Source of the DNA: Numida meleagris
Taxonomy: Eukaryota; Chordata; Aves; Galliformes; Numididae
Length of the DNA stretch: 64,000 nt
Reading direction: 5' to 3'
Assembly: GCF_002078875.1 (NCBI RefSeq)
Contig: NC_034411.1
Coordinates: forward strand, 794,085-858,084
Shown: piece by piece, positions 12,101 to 24,267 of the stretch
Layout: each line of letters opens with the position of its first letter
Numbering within the stretch: the stretch's first letter is position 1
The notes under the pieces: generated by a model
Databases searched by the model: none
Seen by the model: the letters and a program-made list of their open reading frames with translations, nothing else
What the model was told of the DNA's origin: nothing
Program-made: the position numbers and the translations under genes

Positions 12101-13520
12101 AGTTTGACCAGCCAGGGCAGCTGGACCGTCCCTCCTGGGGAAGCTGAGAGACATAGCAAAGATCTTTCCACTGTGTTTTATATTTGGTATACGCTTAAGG
12201 GCCTGTTGAATGGGAAGTTGTGTGTAAAGTGGCTCAAAAATTATTTTAGACAACTGCTTCAAAATTAGTATTGGGGGAAAAAAACAAAAACAACCCCACC
12301 AACAAACAAACCACCAGCAATTATAGCAGCCCTAACCAATTAGCCATGTTGTTTCTTTGTGTAGCTGAGGATGCCTCCTCATGCAAAGAATGATCTGTTC
12401 CCGTCACTCTTCTTCAAATGTTGTTTTGCAACGTTTCCAGCCCTCAGCTCATCAGAACCATCGTGACCTGGTATCCTGCAGGTAAAGACTTGCCTTTCTG
12501 CTGATTTATTAAAAAAAAAATCTTATATTTTACTGCTCAAATGTTCTCTCCAGAGCATGGTCATGTGACCAGTATAATGACAATCTGTCTCTCTGCTAAC
12601 ATTTCTCTACTTTGGTTATTTGTTTGATAAAGTGAGGAGCTTCCCTTTTGTTGCCCTTCATCAGAGCTTAATGTCTTTACTTTGGGATCAATATACTTTA
12701 TGAATAATTTTATTTCCTTCTATTTTTATGGTCTTTTCTCCTCATTATCATACTGAGTTTATTAGCTGGTGCTGTCAGTATCTTTACCCTGTCATATGTT
12801 CCTGAGGTACAGTAAATATCACTTGTGTTGTAATTAATATGCACACCCTCTGCAGTAATTAAAGCACAGACCCCTTCAACCAGCTGAGCTTCCTACACTA
12901 ATTCCACCTTATCTTCATAATGAACTTATTGTAATCTGAAACTACCACTGAATATTGTTCGGTAAGGATAGAAGAATGAAATCTAACGAGATGCAATAAT
13001 ATTTGTGAACATGTTAATATGAAAAAAATGAATTTAATTAGCCTTAAATCTAATTAAATTTCCTGTACAATCAAAATTCCCCCCCATTTATCCCACAAAA
13101 AATACTGATGGTGCAACACCAGGGCCCCTGCGGAGATTTACACAGAGATGGAGAGCAGACACCTCATCCTCTACCCACGGCATCCTCACAGCTCGCCAGC
13201 TACCTGGAGGGTGTTCTGCCCACGGATAATTACAGAAAGGGCTTAGACTTTGCTCAGGGATGTGGTTCACAAGCAAGAACAGGAAGGTGAAGATGGAGAG
13301 GCAACTTCAGCCCCCCGACATGGTTTAGGAAGTGTTTCCAAGAGGGGATGGGGAAGGGATATTGAGTTATCTAAGTGTGATAGCATAGCACAGAATGATT
13401 AGAGGGAGACTGGATGCAAGAAGTTCAGCTCTTATGTGCTGAAAACATTTCCATATGGGAGACTAGCGCCTAAGGTGCAGACTCACACAATAGGAAGAAA
13501 ACTGGCAGGCTACACAGACT
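9152..13520. other. Gene-free stretch
   Basis: Unique AT-rich DNA. The part around 9826-9995 (a TTAGCTTTAAG segment, then TTAATTAAGCACATGTGG and GCGTAAGCACC) is reminiscent of an old amniote palindromic repeat built from CTTAAGCACATG-like blocks, but I cannot delimit it. A run of 15 A lies at 11156-11170. An M-box-like palindrome, GGTCATGTGACC, lies at 12559-12570. The scrap TGTTGATTTCATTTAGGC near 11631-11648 may be another copy of the motif noted at 25-49. No exon or RNA gene is recognised. Confidence 0.55.
12559..12570. promoter_or_regulatory. Palindromic E-box/M-box-like motif
   Basis: GGTCATGTGACC is nearly palindromic and contains TCATGTGA, the M-box recognised by MITF/TFE-type bHLH-ZIP factors. 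A single 12-bp match in a gene-free region is weak evidence. Confidence 0.2.
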
Positions 13521-13664
13521 GAAAATTGGCTGAAGGGCAAGAAACAAACAGTGGAAGTAAATGGGATTATTTCAAGGTGGAAAGAGGTTACCAGTAGGGT
13601 ATAGCCCAGCTTTCTAATTATTCACAGTAATGACTTGGATGGTAGTATAGAAAGGATCATTTCC
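13521..13664 (+). pseudogene. CR1/L3-like LINE relic, RT palm part
   Basis: The plus-strand translation from 13521 gives ENWLKGKKQTVEVNG, then ISRWKEVTS, a TAG stop, and after it NDLDGSIERIIS. In CR1-clade reverse transcriptases this is the segment leading up to the catalytic FADD box: the W-L-x-G-R-x-Q-x-V-x-V-N-G block, SxWxxVTSGVPQG, then FINDLDxGIExxLSKFADD. The GVPQG block is degraded and the FADD box is not reached in recognisable form. A short, old, dead fragment. Confidence 0.6.
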
Positions 13665-16600
13665 AAGATTCTAGTGACTGGGAAGCGCAGAGGTAATAAA
13701 TACCAAAGTAATCCGATAGCCATTTTGTTAACAGTTAATTTGAGAACTGGAGAAGTTGCATAGGAAAATGTTTGCATGTACCATAAGGCAGGATTGAGAC
13801 ATCCAATGGCACAAAAATTGAATGACCTTCCCTTGGAAATGGTCATTCTGGAAGAGGCTTAAGCAACAGCCGTTGAGCAGCTCCTTGTGCTTTATTGATT
13901 GATGTCAATCTGTCCAGTTCCAGAGCGTTAACTTCACTTTAAAAAGTGCCCTTTTCTGTCATTCTTTTCCTGTAACCCCTTAAGCACGCCTCATTGCCTA
14001 CACCAAAAAAAATTATGTGGTCAGATATTGATTTGTGACTTGCTGATTGACATGGGAATAATAAGAAAATGAACTGACTTCAAGACATATCTGGATAAAT
14101 AAGGAAGGAAAAACACAGAAAAACCCACATCTAAATTTCTGCTAAATTGGGCTGACACAATCTGGTGATTAGGAGAGCAGTATGATTATTCTCTGACATG
14201 AAACGATGGAGAACTGTCCTAAAAGGAGAAGGTAGTTCCCAAATTCCCCAGAAGAGGAGAAAAAGTCCTGTTCTGTACGACACTGTAGATAAACTGTCGG
14301 CTCTGAAAAAAAAAATGACATCATCTTTGTTATTTTTTCTGACTCATGAAAGAATTCATATATAGATGATTTCACTGACTTTTCAGAACCTATAAGGTAC
14401 ACTCAGACGAGTAAAAAAGAAGGAAAAAGAATGCAACAGTGCTTCGTTTGTTCAGCATTCACTAGGTAACCACCACAACTCAAAACATACCACCCCAAAG
14501 AACAAAAACGACCTTGTCTGAGATCAAGAAAACAGCATTCTATGCCCAAGTACAGAAATGTCTCCCAAATCTCCCTGCCCAATAAATTGAGCGCTACAAA
14601 CAGCCCCTTCAAGCTCCTCTCACTGCCTTCTTTCTGCACCTCTCTTCCGAGGGAAGCAGCAAAGACTGACTCTGCATGTTTGTTGAAGTTCGTGGACTAA
14701 GCAGCAAGCAAATCAGAGCATTTTTAATTTTTCTCTCAAACTCTACTCAGGAAATGCTGGCCTAGCTTTAACCTTTCACTAATATGAAATATTTCAGCTA
14801 TTACTACTCAAAGCCTTCAGAATTTTAAACTTGGCAGTTCAAAAGAGTGCCAAGATTTTAAGCTATATTGTATCATATCCTGCCAGGGAAAGAGCCAGAG
14901 AGGAGAAAGATATAGAAGGGGCAAGAAAAAAAGAATGTGCAAAACTAGGAGTGATAAGAGAGCAGAAATAAAGATAGAAGGGCAGAAAATATGACAGTGT
15001 TTTTTCTCCTGTATCCCCTTCATGAACCCTGACGTCCTTATCTTACTTTCTACATTTTTACACGCTTTCTTTTCTCCTCTGGCTACGTCTTTATTTCTAG
15101 ACACGATCACAGCATCCTTCAGTTTAGAAGGGTAGACTCTTACCCTCTTAAACTGTCTGCTTGGGGACACCTTCTAGGAGTCTGTGTCCTGTAGACTTGA
15201 ATGGAGGCAGGCTTGTGCTTTTCAGTCTTCGACGGAAGGGCCTCCTGCTCTCCCTGCTGCAGATGTGGGGTACAGATGAGCTGCTCTTCTGATTCAGCAA
15301 GGCATTTTCATAGGAACTTATTAGTACATAGTTCTTCTACTGCAGCAGGCTGTAGCAAAAGAGACCTGTTACCACAGGTAAGGATTCCTGGCACCAAAAG
15401 TTTGAAGTGCCAAGGAGTAGCAGCAGTGGGCTTCTCCTCCCAGGAGATGAGCCAGGAGCTGAGGGAGAGCAAAGCAGGCAGGGGAGAGACCTGCCAAGAA
15501 AAAAGCACAATCTCACAGTACCCAGAAAAGATTCCATGACAGCAGCCAGCACCAGCCAAGAGCCCAATGACCACCAGACAAGCTGGTGGCAGAAAGGCAG
15601 GGTGAAGCCAGAAGCTAAGTCAGTGGGCCAGTGGGAAATGTGGCCAAGCACAGGCTCACCTGCAGATCCCAAGGGGCCAGGGCAAGCATCCGAGTTTAAA
15701 AGCAGCTCTTGAGCAAAGTGGAGGAAGCCCCCAACACTTTTGCTTAGCTCTTCTCGCAGCAGCCTTGTCCAAGGTTACAGCTGTGCCATACTGGAGCCAG
15801 CACAGAGCACAGACAGCTAGATTTTGACAAGGTTCCTGACACTAGAAGAAAGCATTAGCTTAATTAAAAAGATTGTTAAAAATTTCACTTTAACGACATC
15901 CTTCAGTAGTCGAATGCAATTTTTTTGCTTTCCATTCAAATATCTCTTCGAATCCAGTCACAGGCCAGTCCTGGCAACAGCACACAGGAAGACACCTGGC
16001 CCTGTGGTCCTTTTGCCATCCAATTCCTTTGCCCTCTTTCTCTCCTTGTAATTCAGAAAGCGCTGGTTTTTTATGAGTTATCTTCTGAATTATGAAAGCT
16101 TTCTTAAGCAAAGACTACTACACTCACGTATTTACATTTGATCGTGTACGGATGTGACTCCTACTAGCTTTCAAGAAATTCTTTATCATAAACCTATGTT
16201 CTGCAAGCAACATTTGGAGACCGTATCCCAAAGAATCAGAGCGGATAAAAAAGAAAATTACGAGAAAAGATCTCTCTCAAACTTCTTGTGATATTTTAAT
16301 AGCAAGGAGGGGAGGGAGCAGGGGCTGGCCTCTTTTGTCATGCGTGGCTTTCTGACAGTTCAAGAGAGGTATCTAGGCCAGCACTGTGTCCCTGGACTGG
16401 CAGAAAGGCTGGGCAGACATCGGCTAATGAGGATCTTCTGCCACAGCAGACAGCTTGCCGGAGAGAACCATCATTGTGAGCCACCTGGGAGCCGCTCCGG
16501 ACATCTCCTTTTCTCGGGAATCTGGGCTGTGTGATGTGTGCCTTGTAGCTTTCAGCCACACAGAGCTTTCAGCATGCAGCCTGCAGAGCAGCGTTGGTTG

Positions 16601-19600
16601 GACGCTCCTGAAATAAAGTCACTAGTAGTAGGATTCAATAAAAACCCTGCAGACCTCTGAGGGGACTTAGGTTTTAAAGGCTCTGTTTTCTTTGCATGTA
16701 TAGCTTTTCCTCAGGATTAACTGCAGGGGCATCGAGCTGTTTGGGTGTAGCCTAGATACACAGAGGCCAGAACTGAAAGTCTGACATTTTAGCTCGGAAA
16801 GGCTGAGACCAAAGCCTCGGCTGGACTACTTACGTTCTGTGCCAGATTCACCAGTGCTTTCAGAGCAACTACATTAAAAGTTAGTAAAATTCTTCCCAAT
16901 CTATCTATTTGATCCTTGTCTAACACAAATCAGCTATCATCCCTTGAGTTAAAGCGGTCCACTTCTACTCCTAATAGCAGAAAAAAAAATCCAGAATGAA
17001 AACAAACATCTAGTATTTGGCCCACTCAGCAGTCTGCTACACTTGCTTTTCTGCAGCCAAGCACAGGGAGATGGTCTGCACCCTCTACTTGCCCAAGTCC
17101 AGATCTCCCTTCTCCTTCGCTGCCAGGCTGTTCCTACAAGGGCTGCTTCATTCCTCTAACTGAACGTCATCACCATCTCGTCCTCACACACCTTAAGCCC
17201 CTCTTACCAGCAGTACAGAGCGTTGTTCCTCTATTCAAAGCAGGACATGTTTTACTAATGGCTAGATCAAGTTCTTCTGAAGTCCAGAGGTGGATCAACA
17301 TTACAGGTAACAGCACCAGGCTTTGCAATGTCTAATTTAACTAATGAGGAACGGGAAAATCCAGCAGATTTACTTAAAATCTGTCCTAGGTTTTTTCAAG
17401 TTGCTCTTTTTTGACACTGGGATTTTTCATTGTTTTGCAGCTCATTTAGAAATCAACAGCAAAAAAAAAAAATTGTGGAAAATGACTGCCAATTTTCCCC
17501 CACATTTTACATTCACACTGTATGTGGCTATGTATGTAAGGTGGATGGGAACAGACAAGCGAGTCTGCTAATCCATAAACTGAAGCTAGTCTCTTTAGCA
17601 TCCTGCATGTTCTATCCTTGTTCTATTTCCAGGAGAAATCTGGCAGGGATCTCCAGTGCACAAAGGATAAGGAAGGTCTCTTGTTAAAGCCCCTGGGGCC
17701 AAATACTCTTCTTTCACTGAGCAAGCCCCTCTGAAATCAGTGGAAGTTCTACTTCATTGAAGGCCCACAGAACTTGTTCCTGGGCGGATGTTGCTTGAAA
17801 AAAAAATCCACTGAATTAACCACAGCTGAATTAAATATGGCTAAATGGTGTCAGCATTCTGAGCACAAAGAGAGGCAGCCGGTTCCATCAACAACAGGAG
17901 AATGCTCTTTCTGTTCTGTCCACTCATCCGGTGGGCTTGGGGGTCCTGAAAAAAAAAGAGAATATGTTGATTTAAAAAAAAAAAAAAAGCAGGAATTTCC
18001 CGTTTGGTTTTCTTCATGTGAGTTTCTGCAAGTGCTACCGTGTTAGTTCTTTCACTAGCTGAGAGATTCTCTTCAGCTTACCTAAGCACCGGTGAGTAGC
18101 TGTAGGTAACTTAGGCAGTTGTCATTTACGCTGGTGTTTTACAGAGCCCCGAAGGAGCGGTGTAAGGGGCCGTTACAGGCTGCTGGGTTGATGCTGAAGC
18201 CTGAGGGGTCCCTGCCTCGAAGGCAAAACCTCACCAGGCGCCCTGGCTACAATCTTTCCTCTTGCCACTAGTCCATGCTGTTGTATAAAGTTGAGAGCAG
18301 GCCTGCCGAAGCTCAGCGCAAATGTTTGAGATGATCGTTTTTGTCTTGGGATCGTCTGAATTCAATTGAAGGATGGTATGCTCTATTGTTCTGTTCTGTA
18401 AAGTGTATTTAGCTTGCATAATTAACCTATATTTCAGACAAGTCATGCAGGTCTTCACCTACCTCTGTGTATGCCTTTGTGATTAAACTTTAATGAAAGG
18501 GAGTCTAAAGTAAATTCCTCAATGCTATGGCTCTGAAAGCGACGAAAAGAAAAAAAAAACCTAAAAATATAATATTTCTATCATCTGAATTATTATTATT
18601 ATGAAGATTATCCAAGAAAGGGAAAAATACAGATCAGAATGAACACAGGGTTGAGAGGAGAGGGTGTTTCTGATTATGTTTAATAAAGGCTGCTTGAATT
18701 GAAGATGAGTACAGGGATATAAAACAGTGCTATGTGAAATCTGGATGGGGCACAGGCCAAAGGAGATAGAACATAGTTGTTGCAAGAAAGTTTTTACTTC
18801 TTTGTAATGTGTGTGAAAAATCGCACCGTTCTTTGTATATGTATTTTCTCCAAAACAAAAACACAGTAGTGCTATTCCTAAATGAGAAAAAAAAAATCAA
18901 TGCCAGGCAGACTAGCACTGATAAGCAACCTTACAATAGTGAACCAGTATGTGTCCACGAAGGAAGAAAAAGAGATTAGATACAAAAACAGATTTCACTT
19001 TCAAGAGTCTAGTAGACTCATAAAAAGAACAGAGGAAAAAACGATTTTATCCAGTAGTGGGAGAAAAATGCTTTGCCCGGTGTCCTTTAACCTTTCAATT
19101 AGAGCAACTTGAGAACCACAAAAAAAAAACAAAAAACATTTGTTTGCTTCTCTGCTTTATGTCAAAAGAAAATTTTTTGAAAAGTATTCATTGCTAGATT
19201 GAGATGAAGCTTGGTCTGATGAAACACTGGCATTCTTATAATCTTAGTACATATTAATGAACTTCTAAAATGCAAATCATTGACCCACTAGGTGGTCTCA
19301 TGGTCTCATAAATAGCAATCTTTTGCATTCCAGCATCCAAATACCTAGTTAGGAGCTTTACAGAATGCACATTATAGGTGATACAGACCATAACAAGTAC
19401 TTTGGCAAGGGAAAAAAAAGCCATTGCAGCCTATTGCGTCAATTAAAATGAAGGGATTTTTATGTTATGAACCATATGTTCAAAGAACATTCCATGTAGA
19501 ATTACATACAATGATTCCGACGATGAAGAACACAATAATCCTGGTGCATAAGTGTATGGCTTCTGGTGAAATGTGATACTGGTGGTTTTTTTTCACTTAG

Positions 19601-21885
19601 CTTGTGTCGAATAACGATTTGGATCGCAGCCATTCCCTCCTTTGTGCTGTCACTCCACCAAAAGTCAAAGATTATGGCGATGAGATGGGAAAGTAAAGCA
19701 CCAGTGAGATCATTCAGAAGAGATGCTGGTGACGGCGTCACTACTCCCTCTTAGCCAGTGACAATCCGATTACTCACACTGGTGGTTCAGAGATGTGGTG
19801 TATTGACGGGAAAGGGACTCTGATATGCTGCTGGCACACACACGCATCCCTCTCACTCCACTCCTAAATTTTGCTATCTAAATAAACAACTACAGACTTA
19901 AAAGACTGAGAGCAAGGTCTGAAGCAGGTGCCTGGCTGTGCAGCTGACAGAGGGTGCTCAGGAAACCCACGCTGGTGTAGCTGCTACTATGGGAGCAACC
20001 CACGGTTTTAAAGGAACATTTAGGTACAATTAATATTCAGCCACGGGAAACGTTTACCGGTTTGTAAAATTATTAATTCTGTTTTTTACTGATCTGTCTA
20101 TTTACTAAATTGAACCAATATATCAAAACTAATGTCTTCCTTCTCTAATTATTATTAATAAACACTGCTTATTTTCCCTTAACAAGAATTCATTTTCTCT
20201 TCTCAAATTAATAACAGCGCAAAGAAACTCAGACACCACAGGGCCCGATTCCAGGCTCTTCCGCAGTGAAGTTAATCTGGAGTGGCTCCAGAGCTTTCAC
20301 GTAGTGAGATGCACAGCGGTGCATGTGGGAGCAGGAGGTATCCCTACACCTGTAGGATCTCTCGTCAAAGATTTTCTGGTATAAACTCCAAATCAAATCC
20401 TCCCGCAGCACCGAGGCAATGAAAAACAGCGGCACTATCTTAGCAAATGGCTCTGCAGCTAGTGGAGCTACCTACACTGATCTTCACCATGTACACCTCT
20501 GGTTCGTCCACAGCCGTTAGAAAAGCCATTCCGCACAGTTAAGGAGGTGAAGAAAGACTCAAAGAGAAGAACTGTTGCTGACATGCAGAAATAAGGCCTC
20601 CTCAGGAACCTTGGTTACATCTCTGCGTCTCTTGGGATGTTCATCCAGGAGGTCTGCTCCTGTGCACATGCCTGGACCACCCTTCCAGTGCCACAGGGCT
20701 GGCCAGAAACAGCACAGCCCCTGCGGGCTTGCACCGAAAGGAGCAGTCACAAACCTCACAGGAGCGAGGAGCAGAGCGTGCGTGGGGCTGGCTGGTTTGT
20801 TTGCTTCCCTTTCCAAAGCTTCTCATTGTTGTCTCGTAAGTGCCCTCCTGACACGTGTCCGTGTTTGAAGAGGTTAAGGAACTTACGTCTCTCGGAAACA
20901 ATGGCTGCAGTTTATCCACAACCTCTGTACTGCAAAGGCAACTGCAATCAAATACCCTCACGTTACCTAGCGTTTAGCACAGCCCTGACCTGGCAGAGCC
21001 ATCCTCTCTGGGGAGGAGAGGTAATTTTAGCTCCCCTACAGCTTTCTTCTCTTTGACTCTATCGTACCGGATGTTGCTTCATTGGACGTGGGCTGCATCT
21101 TGCTTTGTGCCTTTTTCCTAAATTAAATCGTCCTGTGTCATTTTAGCACGGCTTTTGTACTCCTGCCTTAGCTTCCGAAAGCTGCATTTGTACAGCATCT
21201 TCACCCGAGCATCATAAAAAATGCTAAATGACTTATGTAGGTCTTCTCACTTAAGGTCATTTCAATTATGGCAACATCAACAGATGTATATGTTCATTAA
21301 TAAAAGTGTGATATGTGTTTGCGTCCCTCTGAAAGTTCAGTCAGAAAATTATAGATTACACTGAGACACTGCAGGAATTGCTACTCTGTAAGTCAAATGC
21401 TCTATTATTAAAAATGTCATCCCATATGAATTTCATAAATAGCAAAGCCAAGAACAGAGTAACCATTTTAAAAAGTCTAGAGGGGATTCCATAACAACAT
21501 TTAAATGCATTACTACTCAAACAATTTGATTGGATTATAAAATATTTAAAACTGCAGCTGTACTTGTGTTTAATGTTGACTATTTTGATTTCTGGAACAT
21601 CTTACCTAAGAAGTACAAGTTCACTAAACTAGTTATGTAATTAGCATATAAATATATTAAAAAAGCCATAACCTGCAAAAATCCATAGCTTGTAAGGTAT
21701 TGTATAAAGCCAGCTTATTGTACATACACACATAGAACGAAACTGCAAAAGAGCACTGGCCATTAGGGTTCGTTTAAGACTCATCTCCAACGTAAAGCAG
21801 GACCTTATTTATCCAAGGCTGCTCTAATGACTGAAAATAAATATCACGAGAGATGCAGGACGATGTGTGCTAAATAGATATTATT
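13665..21885. other. Gene-free stretch
   Basis: Unique AT-rich DNA with no recognisable exon. Open frames here are 60-120 codons, occur on both strands and carry no known domain; the largest cluster is at 15201-15712. Poly-A runs occur at about 17461-17471 and 17973-17988. A short ATT tract lies at 18589-18602. Scraps of the old amniote motif lie at 17731-17752 and 20241-20280. A partial CTCF-like CCACTAGGTGGTC is at about 19287-19299. Confidence 0.55.
20241..20280. repeat. Old amniote dispersed repeat scrap
   Basis: The block begins with GGGCCCGATTCCAGGCTCTT and ends with GCAGTGAAGTTAATCTGG. The order GGCCxGATTCxx...CACTGAAGTxAATGG is the pattern of an old dispersed repeat common in reptiles and birds. 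Recognition is by motif memory only, with no family name. Confidence 0.35.
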
Positions 21886-21936
21886 GGCCGTATTCTCAGG
21901 TGGTGTAAACTGGCATCGATCCATTGTAGTTAATGG
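21886..21936. repeat. Old amniote dispersed repeat, best copy
   Basis: This is the clearest copy in the window. GGCCGTATTCTCAGGTGGTG is followed by TAAACTGGCATCGATCCATT and GTAGTTAATGG. The order (GGCCxGATTCTCxxCTGGTGTAAATCxGCATxxCTCCATTGxxxTxAATGG) matches one arm of a palindromic old amniote repeat that I recognise from reptile genomes. The opposite arm is not evident here. Confidence 0.5.
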
Positions 21937-23184
21937 TCAGGCAGACAAATTTTGGCTTTATTTTCATTCCGTGTCCTCTAATTTCTTTCATATTTTTTTT
22001 CCAGGATCTCTCTTACATATGTATTAGGTATGTTCAGGTTTATAATTAAATCTTCATTGACTTTTTGAGCAGAAAGGACAATTTTAAAACCTATTTTTCA
22101 GAAGAATAGCTATGTATTAATCCACAAATATTTACTGATGTCCATATGTTAAAGATATCCTTTCATATGCTAACTGCACTACTTCTGCCAAACTATCCGT
22201 CATCTCTGCTGCTTTACCTGGACGAGTGTCAAGACATAATTCATCCGACGAGCTCGTGTTATTGGTCACTGCACGTTCACAAAAAGCAGCCTCATTTCAG
22301 AAGCAGAGTGAATATCACAAGTGCCTTTAGTAACAACTGATGTGCTGGCTGAGACTTCATGGGTTAGACGGAGGCTGACAGCGTAAAGCTTTGCAGCAGC
22401 TTTACTTATGGGGTCAGTTCTGTAGGCGAATGTTTTTTCACATCCTTTGTGCGCAGTGCGAGTTTCCTATTCACGCCACAGCGTTTCCTGGAATGCTTAA
22501 AGTCAGTGTTAGCACTGGGACCCGGGGTTGGTGTCTGCTTGCCTCCTGCAGGTAGTCTGACTGGCTAATGAACTCAGGCAGCATGCAGCTCCTGTCCGTC
22601 CTTGCAGCAGGGGACAACGGACAAGGTCTTCTCTGCTTGACATTGCTCCTGGAAAGCCAGGCAGAACTGCTGGACGTGCAAGCATGTCCACGACACGTTG
22701 AAGAGCATGCTACAGGGGATTGCAAAGCTTTGGGTGCACGTGAAGGATTAGCCAGCAGTGTTGTCCCAAAACACACTTCTACCAGCACAGCTTAAATAGC
22801 AGCCCGTTTTTGGTCCTCAAAGCACATCTATGATATTTCACTTCAACTTGAAGAGATACAAGGACATCTACAATTTCCATTCCTTTCTATGACTCTTTTT
22901 CCTCGAGATATTTTGTTTTGGGCTATCTGATCTGCACATTTGCAAATACAAAACATCCTTCTGAAACATCTCCAATCCTGCCCACCATTTAGGCCTGGCA
23001 TAAAAACAACATCCACAAGTCTTAGCAAGCCAAGCCACCTTTCAGACCCTGTTTTCCTGAGGGAGAGTCACCTGTATTTATTTCTATTAAACAGAAATTA
23101 ACTTGGACCTCCATATGCCACCTCATTTGGCATAGTTAATTCTAGATTCCAGAGTCATTATTAAAACAAAAAGCACATCTTATA

Positions 23185-23208
23185 CATTGAAGTCAGTGGG
23201 AATTAGAC
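23185..23208. repeat. Old amniote dispersed repeat scrap
   Basis: CATTGAAGTCAGTGGGAATT followed by AGAC is a near-exact instance of the motif described at 25-49. It is too short to classify. Confidence 0.35.
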
Positions 23209-23756
23209 TTCATCAAGGCACACAAGGTAATCAAACAGCATAAGGATAATCCACTAATTGTTGAAATGAGGCGGAACATCGCCATGCCTTGTCTCAACAG
23301 CTAGCCCTAGGCTGAGTCGTGTTTGGAGTTCAGGAAGTTTTTATCATTTTAAAGTATGTCAAGCCCGTGCACTTTGGGGCACAGCAGGAAGCAGAAGGAA
23401 TGTTACGCTTGCCCTGAGGTGGGCAGTTCAAGATGAGGAAATGAAGATCTCCCAGTTCCAGTTGAGCAAGTGAGCTCCCCCAGTTCCAGCTGAGAGCACA
23501 CATATCCACCAGCCCTTCAAAACTGGGCCAGTGCCTATCTGGTACACATTCTGCTTCCTCAGACGGTCTTTGAAAAATCATGCCGTCCTCAAAAGGAACA
23601 CAAAATTGAAGATTCTGTAATTTCCTGGGTTTCCATATGACAATGAGGCTGCTAAAGTAAATTAGGATCATGCTCTCAGTATGTCTTTAGAATTATTTTG
23701 TTCTTAGCCTGAAAGCAGAATTTGACATTCAATAACCTTTCTAAGTCCAAAGAAAT

Positions 23757-23822
23757 GCTACTGACTTCACTGCAACTACTATAAATTTACACTCAATGTA
23801 AGTGAGAGTAAAGCTATGCCAC
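23757..23822. repeat. Old amniote dispersed repeat scrap
   Basis: The block carries GCTACTGACTTCACTGCAAC, then AAATTTACACTCAATGTAAG and TGAGAGTAAAGCTATGCC. The order ACTGACTTCAxTGxAxxTACT, then ATTTACACxxxTGTAAxTGAGAG, is typical of the palindromic old amniote repeat. It lies about 1.8 kb from the copy at 21886. Confidence 0.4.
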
Positions 23823-24225
23823 AGTTCGGTCATTATTCTATGAATTTATAAGATATAGAACAAGCCCAGCAATTATTTGTGGTATTTTTATTTTAAATGC
23901 CTAGCTTACTAGTACAGTGTAAATTTTGAGAGTGGTCCCTGCCCTTGATCATTTCAAGCAGTGTTTGAGGTATTTGGATCTTAAAAATCTCACTGTCTTC
24001 CAGGAATAGAGCCTTTCCTATGACTGGGTGTGAACTTAGAGCTGTGCCATTTAAGAGAGAATTTCAGAAGGAATGCTGGAAATATAAGCATGAACCTATG
24101 TACATGGGGAGGAGGTGAAAACATCACAAAATTAAGGAAAATATAATGCCAGCAGAGCTTTTAATATTTGGCTGCCTTTACTCTTCTTATTCTACATCTG
24201 TGTGGCCTCCTTGAAAAAATAACTA

Positions 24226-24267
24226 GGTATATAGAAAACACATGAAGGTATATAGAAAATAAATGAA
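24226..24267. repeat. 21-bp tandem duplication
   Basis: Two adjacent 21-bp units, each starting with GGTATATAGAAAA and ending with ATGAA, differ at two positions. It looks like a simple replication-slippage duplication. Confidence 0.8.

Larger units (their letters stand above)
21937..24225. other. Gene-free stretch
   Basis: Unique DNA. It contains two more scraps of the old amniote motif (23185-23208 and 23757-23822, listed separately). Open frames at 22471-22788 and 22568-22795 lie on opposite strands with no recognised domain. No exon or RNA gene seen. Confidence 0.55.

Noticed and set aside
13785..13862. Possible continuation of the CR1/L3 relic (GAATGACCTTCCCTTGGAAATGGT...)
   Set aside because: The resemblance to a CR1 3' region is too loose, and the intervening 120 bases do not align with the element order.
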